The translations under genes were made by a program, and so were the position numbers. DNA of 21,974 nt, taken from IMG/VR virus record IMGVR_UViG_3300042934_000335, positions 1-21,974 of that record. One strand, given 5' to 3'. Position 1 is the stretch's first letter. Every line of letters starts with the position of its first letter. The notes beneath the pieces are model-generated. The model saw only the letters and a program-made list of their open reading frames with translations, was not told where the DNA came from and ran no database searches. This document shows positions 7,867-13,656 of the stretch, one piece after another. This DNA is from a virus.

Positions 7867-10013
7867 TGGATATTTACGTTCTTGACGATCTCCGTCGTCG
7901 CGAGCACATCGTTGACCGGTTCGAGTCGTTCGTTTGGAACGAGCGCCTCACCGAGATGGGTGAGTTCGAAGTGGTTATCCAGCCCACGGACCTCAACCGG
8001 TCCATATTTGTAGAGGGCAAATGGGTCATCCAGAATGGCTCTCTGCGAGTGATGGTGGTGGAGACCCTCGAGGATTCGGAAGACTCTGAGGGCCGGCAGA
8101 TGCTTAAGGTGTCGGGCCGGTCCTTGGAGGCTGTCCTCGAAGACCGCGTGATGTCGGCGGGGCCTGTGCATCTCAATGGAAACGACCGTTGGGAACTCAC
8201 AGGCCTCCCGGCAGCGATTGCCAGGCTCGTATTCAAGACCATCTGCATCGACGGAAAGCTTGACGCGGGGGACAAAATCCCCGATATCAGCACCTCGATG
8301 TCGCTGCTGCCGACTCAGACCAACGCTGAACCCGCCACGAACATCACGATCGAGGAGGATATTCAGTCGGTCTACGAGTTCCTCACGAAGTTCTGTGCGC
8401 AGTATGGTCTTGGGTTTGCGTTCCTTCTGAACCCGGAGACTCATAATCTCCACTTCAACATCTTCAGTGGCAGTAACCGTACTGCTGCTCAGGTCGATCG
8501 GACTCCCGTGGTGTTCAGCCCGGAGCTCGAGAACCTGTCCAATGTGTCCGAATTCACCTCGTCGGCGAACTTCAAGAACGTGGCAGTGGTCACTTCCGAT
8601 TTCGGCATGGTTACCGTCTACGGCGACACGACGGCCCACGAGGCTGCTGGATTCGAACGCCGGGTACTCCTCGTCAAAGCCAATATCAAGGAGGACGACG
8701 AGAACAAAGAGCAACTCATGACCAAGATCGGAAATGAGGAGCTCGCCAAGCATCGCCGGATGATGGCTCTGGACGGATCGATCCCGGAAACGGGCTACAT
8801 CTATCAGGTCGACTACTGGCTTGGAGACATCGTCGAGATGCGCAGACGTGGTTCTAGCAACAACATGCGGGTTATCGAGCAGATCTTCAGTGATGACGCT
8901 GAGGGTGAGAAGTCCTACCCGACACTCGCTCTCGAGTCGTACATCGCGCCATATTCTTGGTATGCGTACCCGCCGAACGACGACTGGTACGACGTCGATC
9001 CCGATATCACCTGGTACAACCTCCCGCCGAACGGCACTGCCGTCGTCGAGGGACCGCCGGATGAAACGGAGGAACCGCCCACCGACAAGGATCCTGCGCT
9101 GTACACAGCAGGAGTGGGGGTCAAGATCACCATCCCGACGCACCTCTCGGAAGCGGGAGAAGGCGGCGAAACCGCTCATCCGTCGCTCGTGGACTTCGGT
9201 GCTGGCAACGAGTGGAACGGTTATCGCTACTGGATGGCGCACACGCCCTATCCGAATGCCTCCGACACCCACTCGGATCCCAACATCGTCGCCAGTCACG
9301 ACGGCTTCCTATGGGAGGTCCCGGTTGGCCTTACGAACCCGATCGACGATGCGCCTGGCGTTACGTCGTACAACTCGGGTGTGGATATGGTGTACGCGGG
9401 AAGCACGATGTATCTGTTCTGGCGTCGCTACACCGTGGCAGACGTTCAGCCCGAGGTTATCTATATGTCGACGTCTTCGGACGGCGTCACGTGGAGCACC
9501 AAGCAGATCATCTGGCAAACCGACAGTTCAAAGCGTTTCGCCTCGCCGACCTTCATCTACGAAGACGGTGCCTGGACGATGTACGCCATCGACACGGCCG
9601 GTTCGCCGAATAAGATCATGCGCACCCGCAGTGGTGGGCCTATCCCCACACCAATGACGTGGGACACCCCCGTTGAGATTCCACTTGAGCTCCCGGTTGG
9701 CCGCGATGCGTGGCGTATCCAGGTGCGTAAGATCGGCGCTAAGTACGTCGGTATTCTCAATGATACGGTGGTCGATGTAGCTGGTTCGCAGGGTGATATG
9801 TACATGATGTCATCTGACGACGGCGTCGAATTCACGAGAGGTACTACGGTAGCAATTCCGCGTGTTGGCACTTCTGGCGGATACGCGCACACGGCTCTTG
9901 CTCGTGCGACGATTGTCCCCGGTGCAGCTAACCAGCTGGATTGTTACTACTCTGGTTATGTTCTCGACGGCGAAGCTACCGTTTGGACCATCTTCCGGAC
10001 GACACTTCTCTAA
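7866..10013 (+). CDS. Tail hub / minor tail protein: Gp37-like N-terminus with C-terminal beta-propeller-like domain, 715 aa
   Basis: Residues 1 to about 360 resemble the Siphovirus ReqiPepy6 Gp37-like family: MDIYVLDDLRRREHIVDRFESF at the start, GEFEVVIQP near 32-40, VSGRSLEAVLEDRV near 82-96, and a Tal-like core. These proteins form the hub beneath the distal tail protein. A Trp/Tyr/Pro-rich linker and an acidic Pro-rich stretch (about 365-410) follow. Residues about 415-715 look like a sialidase or glycosidase-type beta-propeller: HPSLVDF, WNGYRYWMAHTPYP, DPNIVASHDGFLW, and Asp-box-like segments SSDGVTW near 537-543 and SDDGVEFT near 650-657. This domain probably binds or trims host surface glycan. 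I cannot identify catalytic residues, so it may only bind. The start overlaps the upstream stop by one base. Confidence 0.85.
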   Translation: MDIYVLDDLRRREHIVDRFESFVWNERLTEMGEFEVVIQPTDLNRSIFVEGKWVIQNGSLRVMVVETLEDSEDSEGRQMLKVSGRSLEAVLEDRVMSAGPVHLNGNDRWELTGLPAAIARLVFKTICIDGKLDAGDKIPDISTSMSLLPTQTNAEPATNITIEEDIQSVYEFLTKFCAQYGLGFAFLLNPETHNLHFNIFSGSNRTAAQVDRTPVVFSPELENLSNVSEFTSSANFKNVAVVTSDFGMVTVYGDTTAHEAAGFERRVLLVKANIKEDDENKEQLMTKIGNEELAKHRRMMALDGSIPETGYIYQVDYWLGDIVEMRRRGSSNNMRVIEQIFSDDAEGEKSYPTLALESYIAPYSWYAYPPNDDWYDVDPDITWYNLPPNGTAVVEGPPDETEEPPTDKDPALYTAGVGVKITIPTHLSEAGEGGETAHPSLVDFGAGNEWNGYRYWMAHTPYPNASDTHSDPNIVASHDGFLWEVPVGLTNPIDDAPGVTSYNSGVDMVYAGSTMYLFWRRYTVADVQPEVIYMSTSSDGVTWSTKQIIWQTDSSKRFASPTFIYEDGAWTMYAIDTAGSPNKIMRTRSGGPIPTPMTWDTPVEIPLELPVGRDAWRIQVRKIGAKYVGILNDTVVDVAGSQGDMYMMSSDDGVEFTRGTTVAIPRVGTSGGYAHTALARATIVPGAANQLDCYYSGYVLDGEATVWTIFRTTLL

Positions 10014-10021
10014 TACTCGCT

Positions 10022-10049
10022 GGGGGGCCTCCAAGATACGGGGGTCCCC
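10022..10049 (+). terminator. GC-rich intergenic hairpin after the tail hub gene
   Basis: Inner stem CCTCC (10028-10032) with GGGGG (10040-10044) and loop AAGATAC, inside an outer stem of G residues (10022 on) with CCCC (10046-10049). No U-run follows, so it may be a weak or partial terminator, or an RNA-processing or mRNA-stabilising hairpin within the late transcript. It sits in the 70-bp gap between the tail hub gene and the next small gene. Confidence 0.4.
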
Positions 10050-10083
10050 TGGCTGAGTCCACATTCTTTGAAAGGAGACAGTC

Positions 10084-10287
10084 ATGGCTGAACCTGATTA
10101 CAGCAATGCTGGTGTTGCTGCCGCTGCTGCGGGCATGCCAGTGATCGACCCGACGCAGCACAAGGTCAAGTACGGTGGTGACGAGATCAACGTCACTCGA
10201 GATCTCATCGCGAAGCGTTCTCAGTACGGTACGACCGTTCCGGGCACGTCGGGACGAACCAACGGCGAGATCTTCTTCAAGATCTAG
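10084..10287 (+). CDS. Small virion-associated hypothetical protein, 67 aa
   Basis: A strong ribosome site (GAAAGGAGA, 10070-10078) precedes the ATG. The 67-residue product starts with an Ala-rich segment and then has KVKYGGDEINVTRDLIAKRSQYG, with no membrane segment or Cys. Its stop is followed almost at once by the exceptionally good Shine-Dalgarno sequence of the next gene. The place between tail hub and a probable minor tail protein suggests a small tail or baseplate accessory protein. I do not recognise a family. Confidence 0.75.
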   Translation: MAEPDYSNAGVAAAAAGMPVIDPTQHKVKYGGDEINVTRDLIAKRSQYGTTVPGTSGRTNGEIFFKI

Positions 10288-10299
10288 AAGGAGGTGTAA

Positions 10300-11049
10300 A
10301 TGGTCGACTACACTAAAGGTACCGGTAATGGCGGTACCATGCTCATTCGAGATCTGGGCCTTCAAGTTCAGTTCCATCTGCAGGCGGGTTTGTCGGCCAC
10401 TTTCGTCGGTTCTCCGGGGTTCCGATGGGACCGATACATTGGTGGATGGGTCGGTGGTACCAACTGGGCCGGTCGAGTTGCTAACTACTCTAACCGAGAG
10501 TGGCGCCACGTTGCTTCATACGACATCGGGACCACACAAGACATCGCCTTCAAGATCGACTACACTGGCACGGAAGGTTTCGGCGGCCCGACAGAGTTCT
10601 GGCAGCGTATTAACCGTGCGACGGTCCCTGGTGCCCCCACCGGTCTAGTGCTATCCCTAGCAACGGCCACTCGACTCGGAATCTCGTACAGCCGAGGGGG
10701 CAACGGTGGTTCGGCCATCCTGCAGGACCGGGCTACGTGGTATGAAATCAACGGTTCATCCAACCCGATCATCTGGACCGACGACAACTGCGTTGGCTAT
10801 ACAGACCCGCAAGACGGGGTAGCGGGTCCGGTTCTAAAGCCATACACGGAGTACCATGTCTACATTCAATCACGGAATGCCGTTGGCTGGGGTGCAGCGG
10901 CAGGTATTTCGGTTCGTACTCTGGCTGGAGCCAGGGTTTTCACTGGCGGTGCTTGGAAGACCGCTGTCCCCTATGTCTTCAACGCTGGCGCGTGGAGGAT
11001 GGGACGACCGTACGTGTTCAGTGGCGGCGTTTGGCAGCCGGCCAACTAA
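10300..11049 (+). CDS. Minor tail protein with fibronectin-III-like domain, 249 aa
   Basis: AGAAGGAGGTG just upstream is close to a perfect Shine-Dalgarno sequence and fixes the start. Residues 1 to about 105 form a beta-rich, Gly/Trp-rich N-terminal domain. Residues about 107-208 look like a fibronectin type III domain: TVPGAPTGLVLS at its start, then strand-like segments and EYHVYIQSRNAVGWG near its end, before an SVRTLAG edge. The C-terminus carries three short repeats at 13-residue spacing (VFTGGAW 213-219, VFNAGAW 226-232, VFSGGVW 239-245). Such domains are common on exposed minor tail proteins, where they help attach to host surface polymers. No catalytic site is visible. Confidence 0.8.
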   Translation: MVDYTKGTGNGGTMLIRDLGLQVQFHLQAGLSATFVGSPGFRWDRYIGGWVGGTNWAGRVANYSNREWRHVASYDIGTTQDIAFKIDYTGTEGFGGPTEFWQRINRATVPGAPTGLVLSLATATRLGISYSRGGNGGSAILQDRATWYEINGSSNPIIWTDDNCVGYTDPQDGVAGPVLKPYTEYHVYIQSRNAVGWGAAAGISVRTLAGARVFTGGAWKTAVPYVFNAGAWRMGRPYVFSGGVWQPAN

Positions 11050-11074
11050 ACCTTCAAAATAGGAGTAAACTGTT

Positions 11075-11521
11075 ATGACTGAAAGCAAAGAACTGCTGCG
11101 CAAGGACCTCGCAGAGGTCAAGACCCCGTTCATCAGCGATTCCACCTACGAGTTCCTTCGCAACAACGTCGAGATCGTCCTCCCGGCGATCGGCGTGGCG
11201 TACGCGGGACTCGCGATCCTGTGGGGCTGGCCCTTCAGTGAGCAGATCGTGGGGACGCTCGGCATCATCGGTATCCTCTTCGGTACCGTCATCAAGGTCA
11301 ACAAGAAGCGGGCGACGAATGTTCAGACGGTGGTCGCGCAACTGGATGCCATCGAGAAGGCTGAGGCGGATGCTGATCGCTATGCTGGCAATCTCATCCT
11401 GGGTACCGGCGACGAGCAGGAGGGGCTTCTCACCGTGGCGCTCGACAAGGAGCTCAGCGAGATCGCTAACCAGAGCGAGGTCCTACTGCGAGTGAAGAAC
11501 ATCGGTCTGTCCGGGATCTAA
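11075..11521 (+). CDS. Holin-like two-helix membrane protein, 148 aa
   Basis: The ATG follows AATAGGAG. Residues about 33-51 (EIVLPAIGVAYAGLAILWGW) and 57-74 (QIVGTLGIIGILFGTVIKV) are two hydrophobic helices joined by a very short turn, followed by a basic KKR and a long charged C-terminal tail. The pattern LPAIGVAYAGLAxLWGWPFxExIVGT strongly resembles r1t/phiLC3-type holins, which make the membrane lesion that starts lysis. The usual holin is shorter; the extra 70 residues form a helical tail. It is the last gene of the structural block, which fits. No endolysin lies beside it in this window, so the lysin must be elsewhere. A non-lytic membrane protein remains possible. Confidence 0.6.
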   Translation: MTESKELLRKDLAEVKTPFISDSTYEFLRNNVEIVLPAIGVAYAGLAILWGWPFSEQIVGTLGIIGILFGTVIKVNKKRATNVQTVVAQLDAIEKAEADADRYAGNLILGTGDEQEGLLTVALDKELSEIANQSEVLLRVKNIGLSGI

Positions 11522-11523
11522 CT

Positions 11524-11549
11524 TCGCGGGTTTCACATACGGTATAATG
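11524..11549 (+). promoter_or_regulatory. Shared-family promoter 1
   Basis: TCGC at 11524-11527, CACA at 11534-11537, TATAAT at 11543-11548. TCGC to the -10 is exactly 19 bp, as in nine other copies. It starts three bases after the holin-like stop with no terminator between, so late transcripts can also read through. It serves the gene at 11574. Confidence 0.75.
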
Positions 11550-11573
11550 AGATAACTCTTGAAAGGAGAACGT

Positions 11574-11873
11574 ATGCTGAAGCTTGTTAAGCCCACCGAG
11601 CACACGACACACCAAGATGTGAAGAACGACCTGCTGGAAGTTCTCCATGCCCTCGACCCCAGTGACGCCGAATACGACGCTCGCCTGGACCAGTACAAGA
11701 AGCTGTGCGAAATCGAAGCAATCAATGCTAAGGAACGCACCGGCATCAAAGCCTGGATCCCCGCGATCGGAAACGTAGCCGGCATCCTGACCATGGGCAT
11801 CCTGGAGATCAAAGGCCCTGCGATCTTCACGTCGAAAGCTGTGACGTTGTTCGGCGGGAAACTGCTGAAGTAA
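11574..11873 (+). CDS. Small conserved-type phage protein with C-terminal hydrophobic segment, 99 aa
   Basis: I use the ATG at 11574 because GAAAGGAG lies just upstream; an in-frame ATG at 11559 overlaps the ribosome site and is unlikely. Residues 1 to about 55 are charged and helical (DAEYDARLDQYKKLCEIEAI). Residues 61-78 (WIPAIGNVAGILTMGILEI) are hydrophobic and are followed by AIFTSKAVTLFGGKLLK. The layout (charged helix, single hydrophobic stretch, T/ITSKA near the end) resembles a widespread small phage family of unknown function. It has its own promoter 25 bases upstream and a strong terminator downstream, so it is a one-gene transcription unit. Confidence 0.8.
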   Translation: MLKLVKPTEHTTHQDVKNDLLEVLHALDPSDAEYDARLDQYKKLCEIEAINAKERTGIKAWIPAIGNVAGILTMGILEIKGPAIFTSKAVTLFGGKLLK

Positions 11874-11897
11874 CCAACCACTCACGACAACTCAACG

Positions 11898-11957
11898 CGA
11901 ACCGCGTGTAGGAGAATACCAACTCTTACACGCGGTTCGTGCTTGTGTTTTGTTTTT
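11898..11957 (+). terminator. Strong intrinsic terminator
   Basis: A perfect 13-bp stem, CGAACCGCGTGTA (11898-11910) with its complement at 11927-11939, and a 16-base loop are followed by a T-rich tail (TGTTTTGTTTTT). The loop contains GGAGAA, a Shine-Dalgarno-like sequence, which may be incidental. It closes the transcript of the 99-residue gene. Confidence 0.85.
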
Positions 11958-11994
11958 CCAAAAATTGCCCGGGGGGTATTTCTCCAAAAACCAA

Positions 11995-12020
11995 TCGCAG
12001 GTTCTACGGGTCCTATAATG
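11995..12020 (+). promoter_or_regulatory. Shared-family promoter 2 (orphan)
   Basis: TCGC at 11995-11998, TAC at 12005-12007, TATAATG at 12014-12020. The 19-bp spacing matches the family. No gene with a credible ribosome site follows before the U-run at 12108-12115, so this promoter appears to drive a short RNA. Confidence 0.65.
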
Positions 12021-12025
12021 AAACC

Positions 12026-12115
12026 GAAGAAACCGGTACCAGAACCGCGCAAGCAGGAATGGTATCGGCATGATGGACCATCCATCAAGCTGGTTTCACA
12101 ACCCCTATTTTTTTT
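12026..12115 (+). ncRNA. Candidate small RNA, about 90 nt
   Basis: The segment lies between a family promoter and a run of eight T (12108-12115). Two hairpins can form: GGAATGGT (12056-12063) with ACCATCC (12077-12083), one bulged A and a 13-base loop; and GGTT (12092-12095) with AACC (12100-12103), loop TCAC, directly before the U-run. The T-run runs into the TCGC box of the next promoter. An in-frame ATG at 12018 is part of the -10 itself and would not be in the transcript. A 22-codon ORF starting ATGATG at 12070 exists but its ribosome site is poor. No known RNA family is recognised. Confidence 0.4.
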
Positions 12116-12140
12116 CGCAGAAATCACAAGGGGTATAATG
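12115..12140 (+). promoter_or_regulatory. Shared-family promoter 3
   Basis: TCGC at 12115-12118, CACA at 12125-12128, TATAATG at 12134-12140, followed by the shared ACCACCC at the likely transcription start. The first T of TCGC is the last T of the preceding U-run, so terminator and promoter are fused. It serves the gene at 12165. Confidence 0.8.
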
Positions 12141-12164
12141 ACCACCCTACTAAAGGAGAACGAA

Positions 12165-12266
12165 ATGAACATCACCGAACGTTACATCTTCTGGACCGGT
12201 ACTGCACTCGCAGCAACGCTCTGGATCTGGAACGCCTACACCATCATCTCTGCCATCGTGAAGTAA
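12165..12266 (+). CDS. Single-pass membrane microprotein, 33 aa
   Basis: TAAAGGAGAACGAA precedes this ATG, and the promoter lies 25 bases upstream. The frame continues upstream, but only this start fits the promoter and ribosome site. The 33-residue peptide has a short polar N-terminus (MNITERY) and one hydrophobic helix (about residues 8-30, IFWTGTALAATLWIWNAYTI) and ends in VK. It is therefore likely inserted in the inner membrane as a monotopic peptide. Downstream is a compact terminator. It is the shortest gene in the array; no family recognised. Confidence 0.7.
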   Translation: MNITERYIFWTGTALAATLWIWNAYTIISAIVK

Positions 12267-12278
12267 AGGCAAGCGATC

Positions 12279-12300
12279 GGCTCTACGGAGCCTTTCGTTT
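12279..12300 (+). terminator. Intrinsic terminator
   Basis: GGCTC (12279-12283), loop TACG, GAGCC (12288-12292), then TTTCGTTTT. The U-rich tail abuts the TCGC box of the next promoter at 12301. The stem-loop core CTCTACGGAG is shared with the terminator at 12509. Confidence 0.75.
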
Positions 12301-12326
12301 TCGCAGGATTTACAGGGGGTATAATG
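12301..12326 (+). promoter_or_regulatory. Shared-family promoter 4
   Basis: TCGC at 12301-12304, TTTACA at 12309-12314, TATAATG at 12320-12326, then ACCACC. This is one of the copies closest to consensus. It serves the 50-residue gene at 12349. Confidence 0.8.
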
Positions 12327-12348
12327 ACCACCTACGAAAGGAAAAACC

Positions 12349-12501
12349 ATGTCTGTTTTCGCCCTCGACCTCGTCGCCCGCAAGTCCCTGAAGGACGGCG
12401 CGCAGAAGCTCCGCAACCACGTTGCAGCCAAGCGCGACGCCATCAAGACCGAGCGGGAGGCGCTCAAGGCAGAACTGAACGACAAGGCTCCCCAGGAGTA
12501 A
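12349..12501 (+). CDS. Charged helical microprotein, 50 aa
   Basis: The ATG follows ACGAAAGGAAAAACC, with a promoter -10 about 24 bases upstream. The product, MSVFALDLVARKSLKDGAQ onwards, is 50 residues. After a short hydrophobic start it is a continuous charged helix (KRDAIKTEREALKAELNDK), probably a coiled coil. It has no transmembrane helix, unlike most neighbours. It has its own terminator. Family and function unknown; codon use matches its neighbours (strong third-position C/G), which supports it as real. Confidence 0.7.
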   Translation: MSVFALDLVARKSLKDGAQKLRNHVAAKRDAIKTEREALKAELNDKAPQE

Positions 12502-12508
12502 CAAGGTG

Positions 12509-12532
12509 AGCCTCTACGGAGGCTTATCTTTT
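12509..12532 (+). terminator. Intrinsic terminator
   Basis: AGCCTC (12509-12514), loop TACG, GAGGCT (12519-12524), then TATCTTTT. Closely similar in stem and loop to the terminator at 12279, suggesting a shared origin of the two gene cassettes. Confidence 0.8.
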
Positions 12533-12542
12533 GGCCATGTAT

Positions 12543-12568
12543 TCGCGAGTTTTACAGGGGTTATAATG
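12543..12568 (+). promoter_or_regulatory. Shared-family promoter 5
   Basis: TCGC at 12543-12546, TTTTACA at 12550-12556, TATAATG at 12562-12568, then ACCACCC. It serves the gene at 12597. Confidence 0.8.
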
Positions 12569-12596
12569 ACCACCCTCTATTAAGGAGAACACTAAA

Positions 12597-12860
12597 ATGA
12601 ACGAACTCATGGACAGCAACGAAGCCGCCGAGTGCGACGCGAACATCACCGTCTACTACACCGAACCCGCGACTGTCCCGCAGCAGATCGTCAGTGCCGT
12701 CATCGCCACCCTGGCCCCACTCGCAGTGGGACTCGGAACGATGGGCCTGATCGTCGTTGCGGGCGCAGTCACCGACAAGGTGAAGACCCACCGCGCGAAC
12801 CGCAAGGCAGCCAAGGAAGCCAACACGATCGTCATCAAGGAAACCACCCCCACCGAGTGA
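12597..12860 (+). CDS. Single-pass membrane protein, 87 aa
   Basis: TTAAGGAGAACACTAAA precedes the ATG. Residues 1-30 are acidic and polar. Residues 31-58 form a long hydrophobic segment (IVSAVIATLAPLAVGLGTMG then LIVVAGAV), either one long helix or a tight helical hairpin. A basic segment follows (KVKTHRANRKAAKEA), suggesting a cytoplasmic C-terminus. The promoter upstream and the perfect-stem terminator downstream make it a single-gene unit. Function unknown. Confidence 0.75.
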   Translation: MNELMDSNEAAECDANITVYYTEPATVPQQIVSAVIATLAPLAVGLGTMGLIVVAGAVTDKVKTHRANRKAAKEANTIVIKETTPTE

Positions 12861-12866
12861 CATCAA

Positions 12867-12898
12867 AAATAGGAACCCCTAACACGGGTTCTTATTTT
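12867..12898 (+). terminator. Intrinsic terminator, first of two identical copies
   Basis: AAATAGGAACCC (12867-12878), loop CTAACAC, GGGTTCTTATTT (12886-12897): a 12-bp stem with one G-U pair, ending in TTTT. The same 32 bases recur exactly at 13211-13242. Confidence 0.85.
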
Positions 12899-12920
12899 CG
12901 CATGGGCTATCGTTTTGGTG

Positions 12921-12946
12921 TCGCGCAGTTTACATGGGCTTTAATG
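12921..12946 (+). promoter_or_regulatory. Shared-family promoter 6
   Basis: TCGC at 12921-12924, TTTACA at 12929-12934, TTTAATG at 12940-12946. The -10 differs at one base from TATAAT, so it may be weaker. The leader is longer than in neighbours (GAGATCA inserted before ACCACCC). It serves the gene at 12976. Confidence 0.75.
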
Positions 12947-12975
12947 AGATCAACCACCCTACTAAAGGAGAAATC

Positions 12976-13203
12976 ATGCCTCTGTTCAAGAAGCCGATCG
13001 ACCTCAACCACACCGTCAACGTCAACGTCGAACTCCCCGATTTGGAGGAGGCCGCGAAGCCCGTGCTCGATCGTGTATCCGAAATGATTCGGACCACCTT
13101 CATCACGCTGGCCATCGCGATCCCCACCGTCATCGTGTTCGCCGTCGTCGCCAATGTGGCTGGAGAAGTCGCTGCTGACAAGCTCATCAACCCCAACGAG
13201 TGA
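12976..13203 (+). CDS. Single-pass membrane protein, 75 aa
   Basis: I start at 12976 (MPLFKKPIDL) because ACTAAAGGAGAAATC lies just before; the in-frame ATG at 12934 lies inside the promoter. Residues 1-35 are polar with alternating hydrophobic residues (HTVNVNVELPDLEEA), residues about 41-60 are a transmembrane helix (TFITLAIAIPTVIVFAVVAN), and a short acidic tail ends in NPNE. Promoter and terminator flank it closely. Function unknown. Confidence 0.75.
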   Translation: MPLFKKPIDLNHTVNVNVELPDLEEAAKPVLDRVSEMIRTTFITLAIAIPTVIVFAVVANVAGEVAADKLINPNE

Positions 13204-13210
13204 CCAACTC

Positions 13211-13243
13211 AAATAGGAACCCCTAACACGGGTTCTTATTTTG
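13211..13243 (+). terminator. Intrinsic terminator, second identical copy
   Basis: AAATAGGAACCC (13211-13222), loop CTAACAC, GGGTTCTTATTT (13230-13241), then T. Identical over 32 bases to the copy at 12867. The next promoter's TCGC box begins at 13244, so terminator and promoter are contiguous. Confidence 0.85.
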
Positions 13244-13269
13244 TCGCGACTTTCACAGGGGGTATAATG
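13244..13269 (+). promoter_or_regulatory. Shared-family promoter 7
   Basis: TCGC at 13244-13247, TTTCACA at 13251-13257, TATAATG at 13263-13269, then ACCACCCC. It serves the gene at 13297. Confidence 0.8.
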
Positions 13270-13296
13270 ACCACCCCACTTACGAAAGGAACATTC

Positions 13297-13410
13297 ATGT
13301 TCGGAGGAAAGTATGGATTCTGGAGTTTCATTGGAGACTGCCTTCTCACGGCACTCACCAGCGGACTCTGGCTCATCGGAATCTTCGTACGCGAAATGCG
13401 ACGCAAGTAA
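13297..13410 (+). CDS. Single-pass membrane microprotein, 37 aa
   Basis: ACGAAAGGAACATTC precedes the ATG. The 37-residue peptide has a Gly/aromatic N-terminus, one hydrophobic helix (about residues 9-31, including LLTALTSGLWLIGIFV) and a basic REMRRK tail, giving an N-out/C-in prediction by the positive-inside rule. The pattern of a helix ending GLWLIxxFVREMRR is one I associate with small proteins found widely in actinobacterial phages. Own promoter and terminator. Function unknown. Confidence 0.75.
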   Translation: MFGGKYGFWSFIGDCLLTALTSGLWLIGIFVREMRRK

Positions 13411-13419
13411 CAACTAGTC

Positions 13420-13452
13420 AAGTGGGAACCTCTAACACGGGTTTCCATTTTT
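13420..13452 (+). terminator. Intrinsic terminator or attenuator, diverged copy
   Basis: AAGTGGGAACC (13420-13430), loop TCTAACACG, GGTTTCCATTT (13440-13450) with two G-U pairs, then TT. Its loop and stem resemble the copies at 12867 and 13211 but are diverged. Unlike those, no promoter follows: the ribosome site of the next gene starts directly after the U-run. Confidence 0.7.
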
Positions 13453-13464
13453 GAAAGGAGAATC

Positions 13465-13656
13465 ATGAAAGTGCCATGCCCCACCTGTGGTGCTGTTGGC
13501 GACCAGCCGTGTCGTCGTGGACGCAAGCCCCGGGACATCGCAGTGATCGGTCGACCCGTATCTGGCTTCTACGACGAAGCCGCTATCTGGCGCCGCAACA
13601 TCCCGTTCCCACAAGGACACGACTCGAGAAGGACCGCCAACGCAAGTGCCCAATAA
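13465..13656 (+). CDS. Zinc-ribbon microprotein, 63 aa
   Basis: GAAAGGAGAATC precedes the ATG. The N-terminus has CPTCGAVGDQPC (residues 5-16), a C-x2-C...C motif followed by RRGRKPRD, resembling the small CPTCG zinc-finger proteins common in actinobacteria and their phages. A fourth ligand is not obvious (His53 is a candidate). The basic stretch suggests nucleic acid binding. No promoter of the shared family lies between it and the terminator-like hairpin at 13420, so expression may depend on readthrough. The 3' end overlaps the next gene by 11 bases. Confidence 0.75.
   Translation: MKVPCPTCGAVGDQPCRRGRKPRDIAVIGRPVSGFYDEAAIWRRNIPFPQGHDSRRTANASAQ

Noticed and set aside
7764-9299. A 511-residue antisense frame opposite the tail genes.
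   Set aside because: Opposite strand to all supported genes and covers two well-supported tail genes; composition is that of a reverse-complement shadow.
11911-11926. Shine-Dalgarno-like GGAGAA in the loop of the 11898 terminator.
   Set aside because: No start codon with a usable frame follows at suitable distance; probably chance.
11943-12164. A 107-residue frame running into the 12165 membrane peptide.
   Set aside because: It crosses a promoter, a T8 run and a second promoter, and its internal ATG at 12018 is part of a -10. Only the last 33 codons have a ribosome site.
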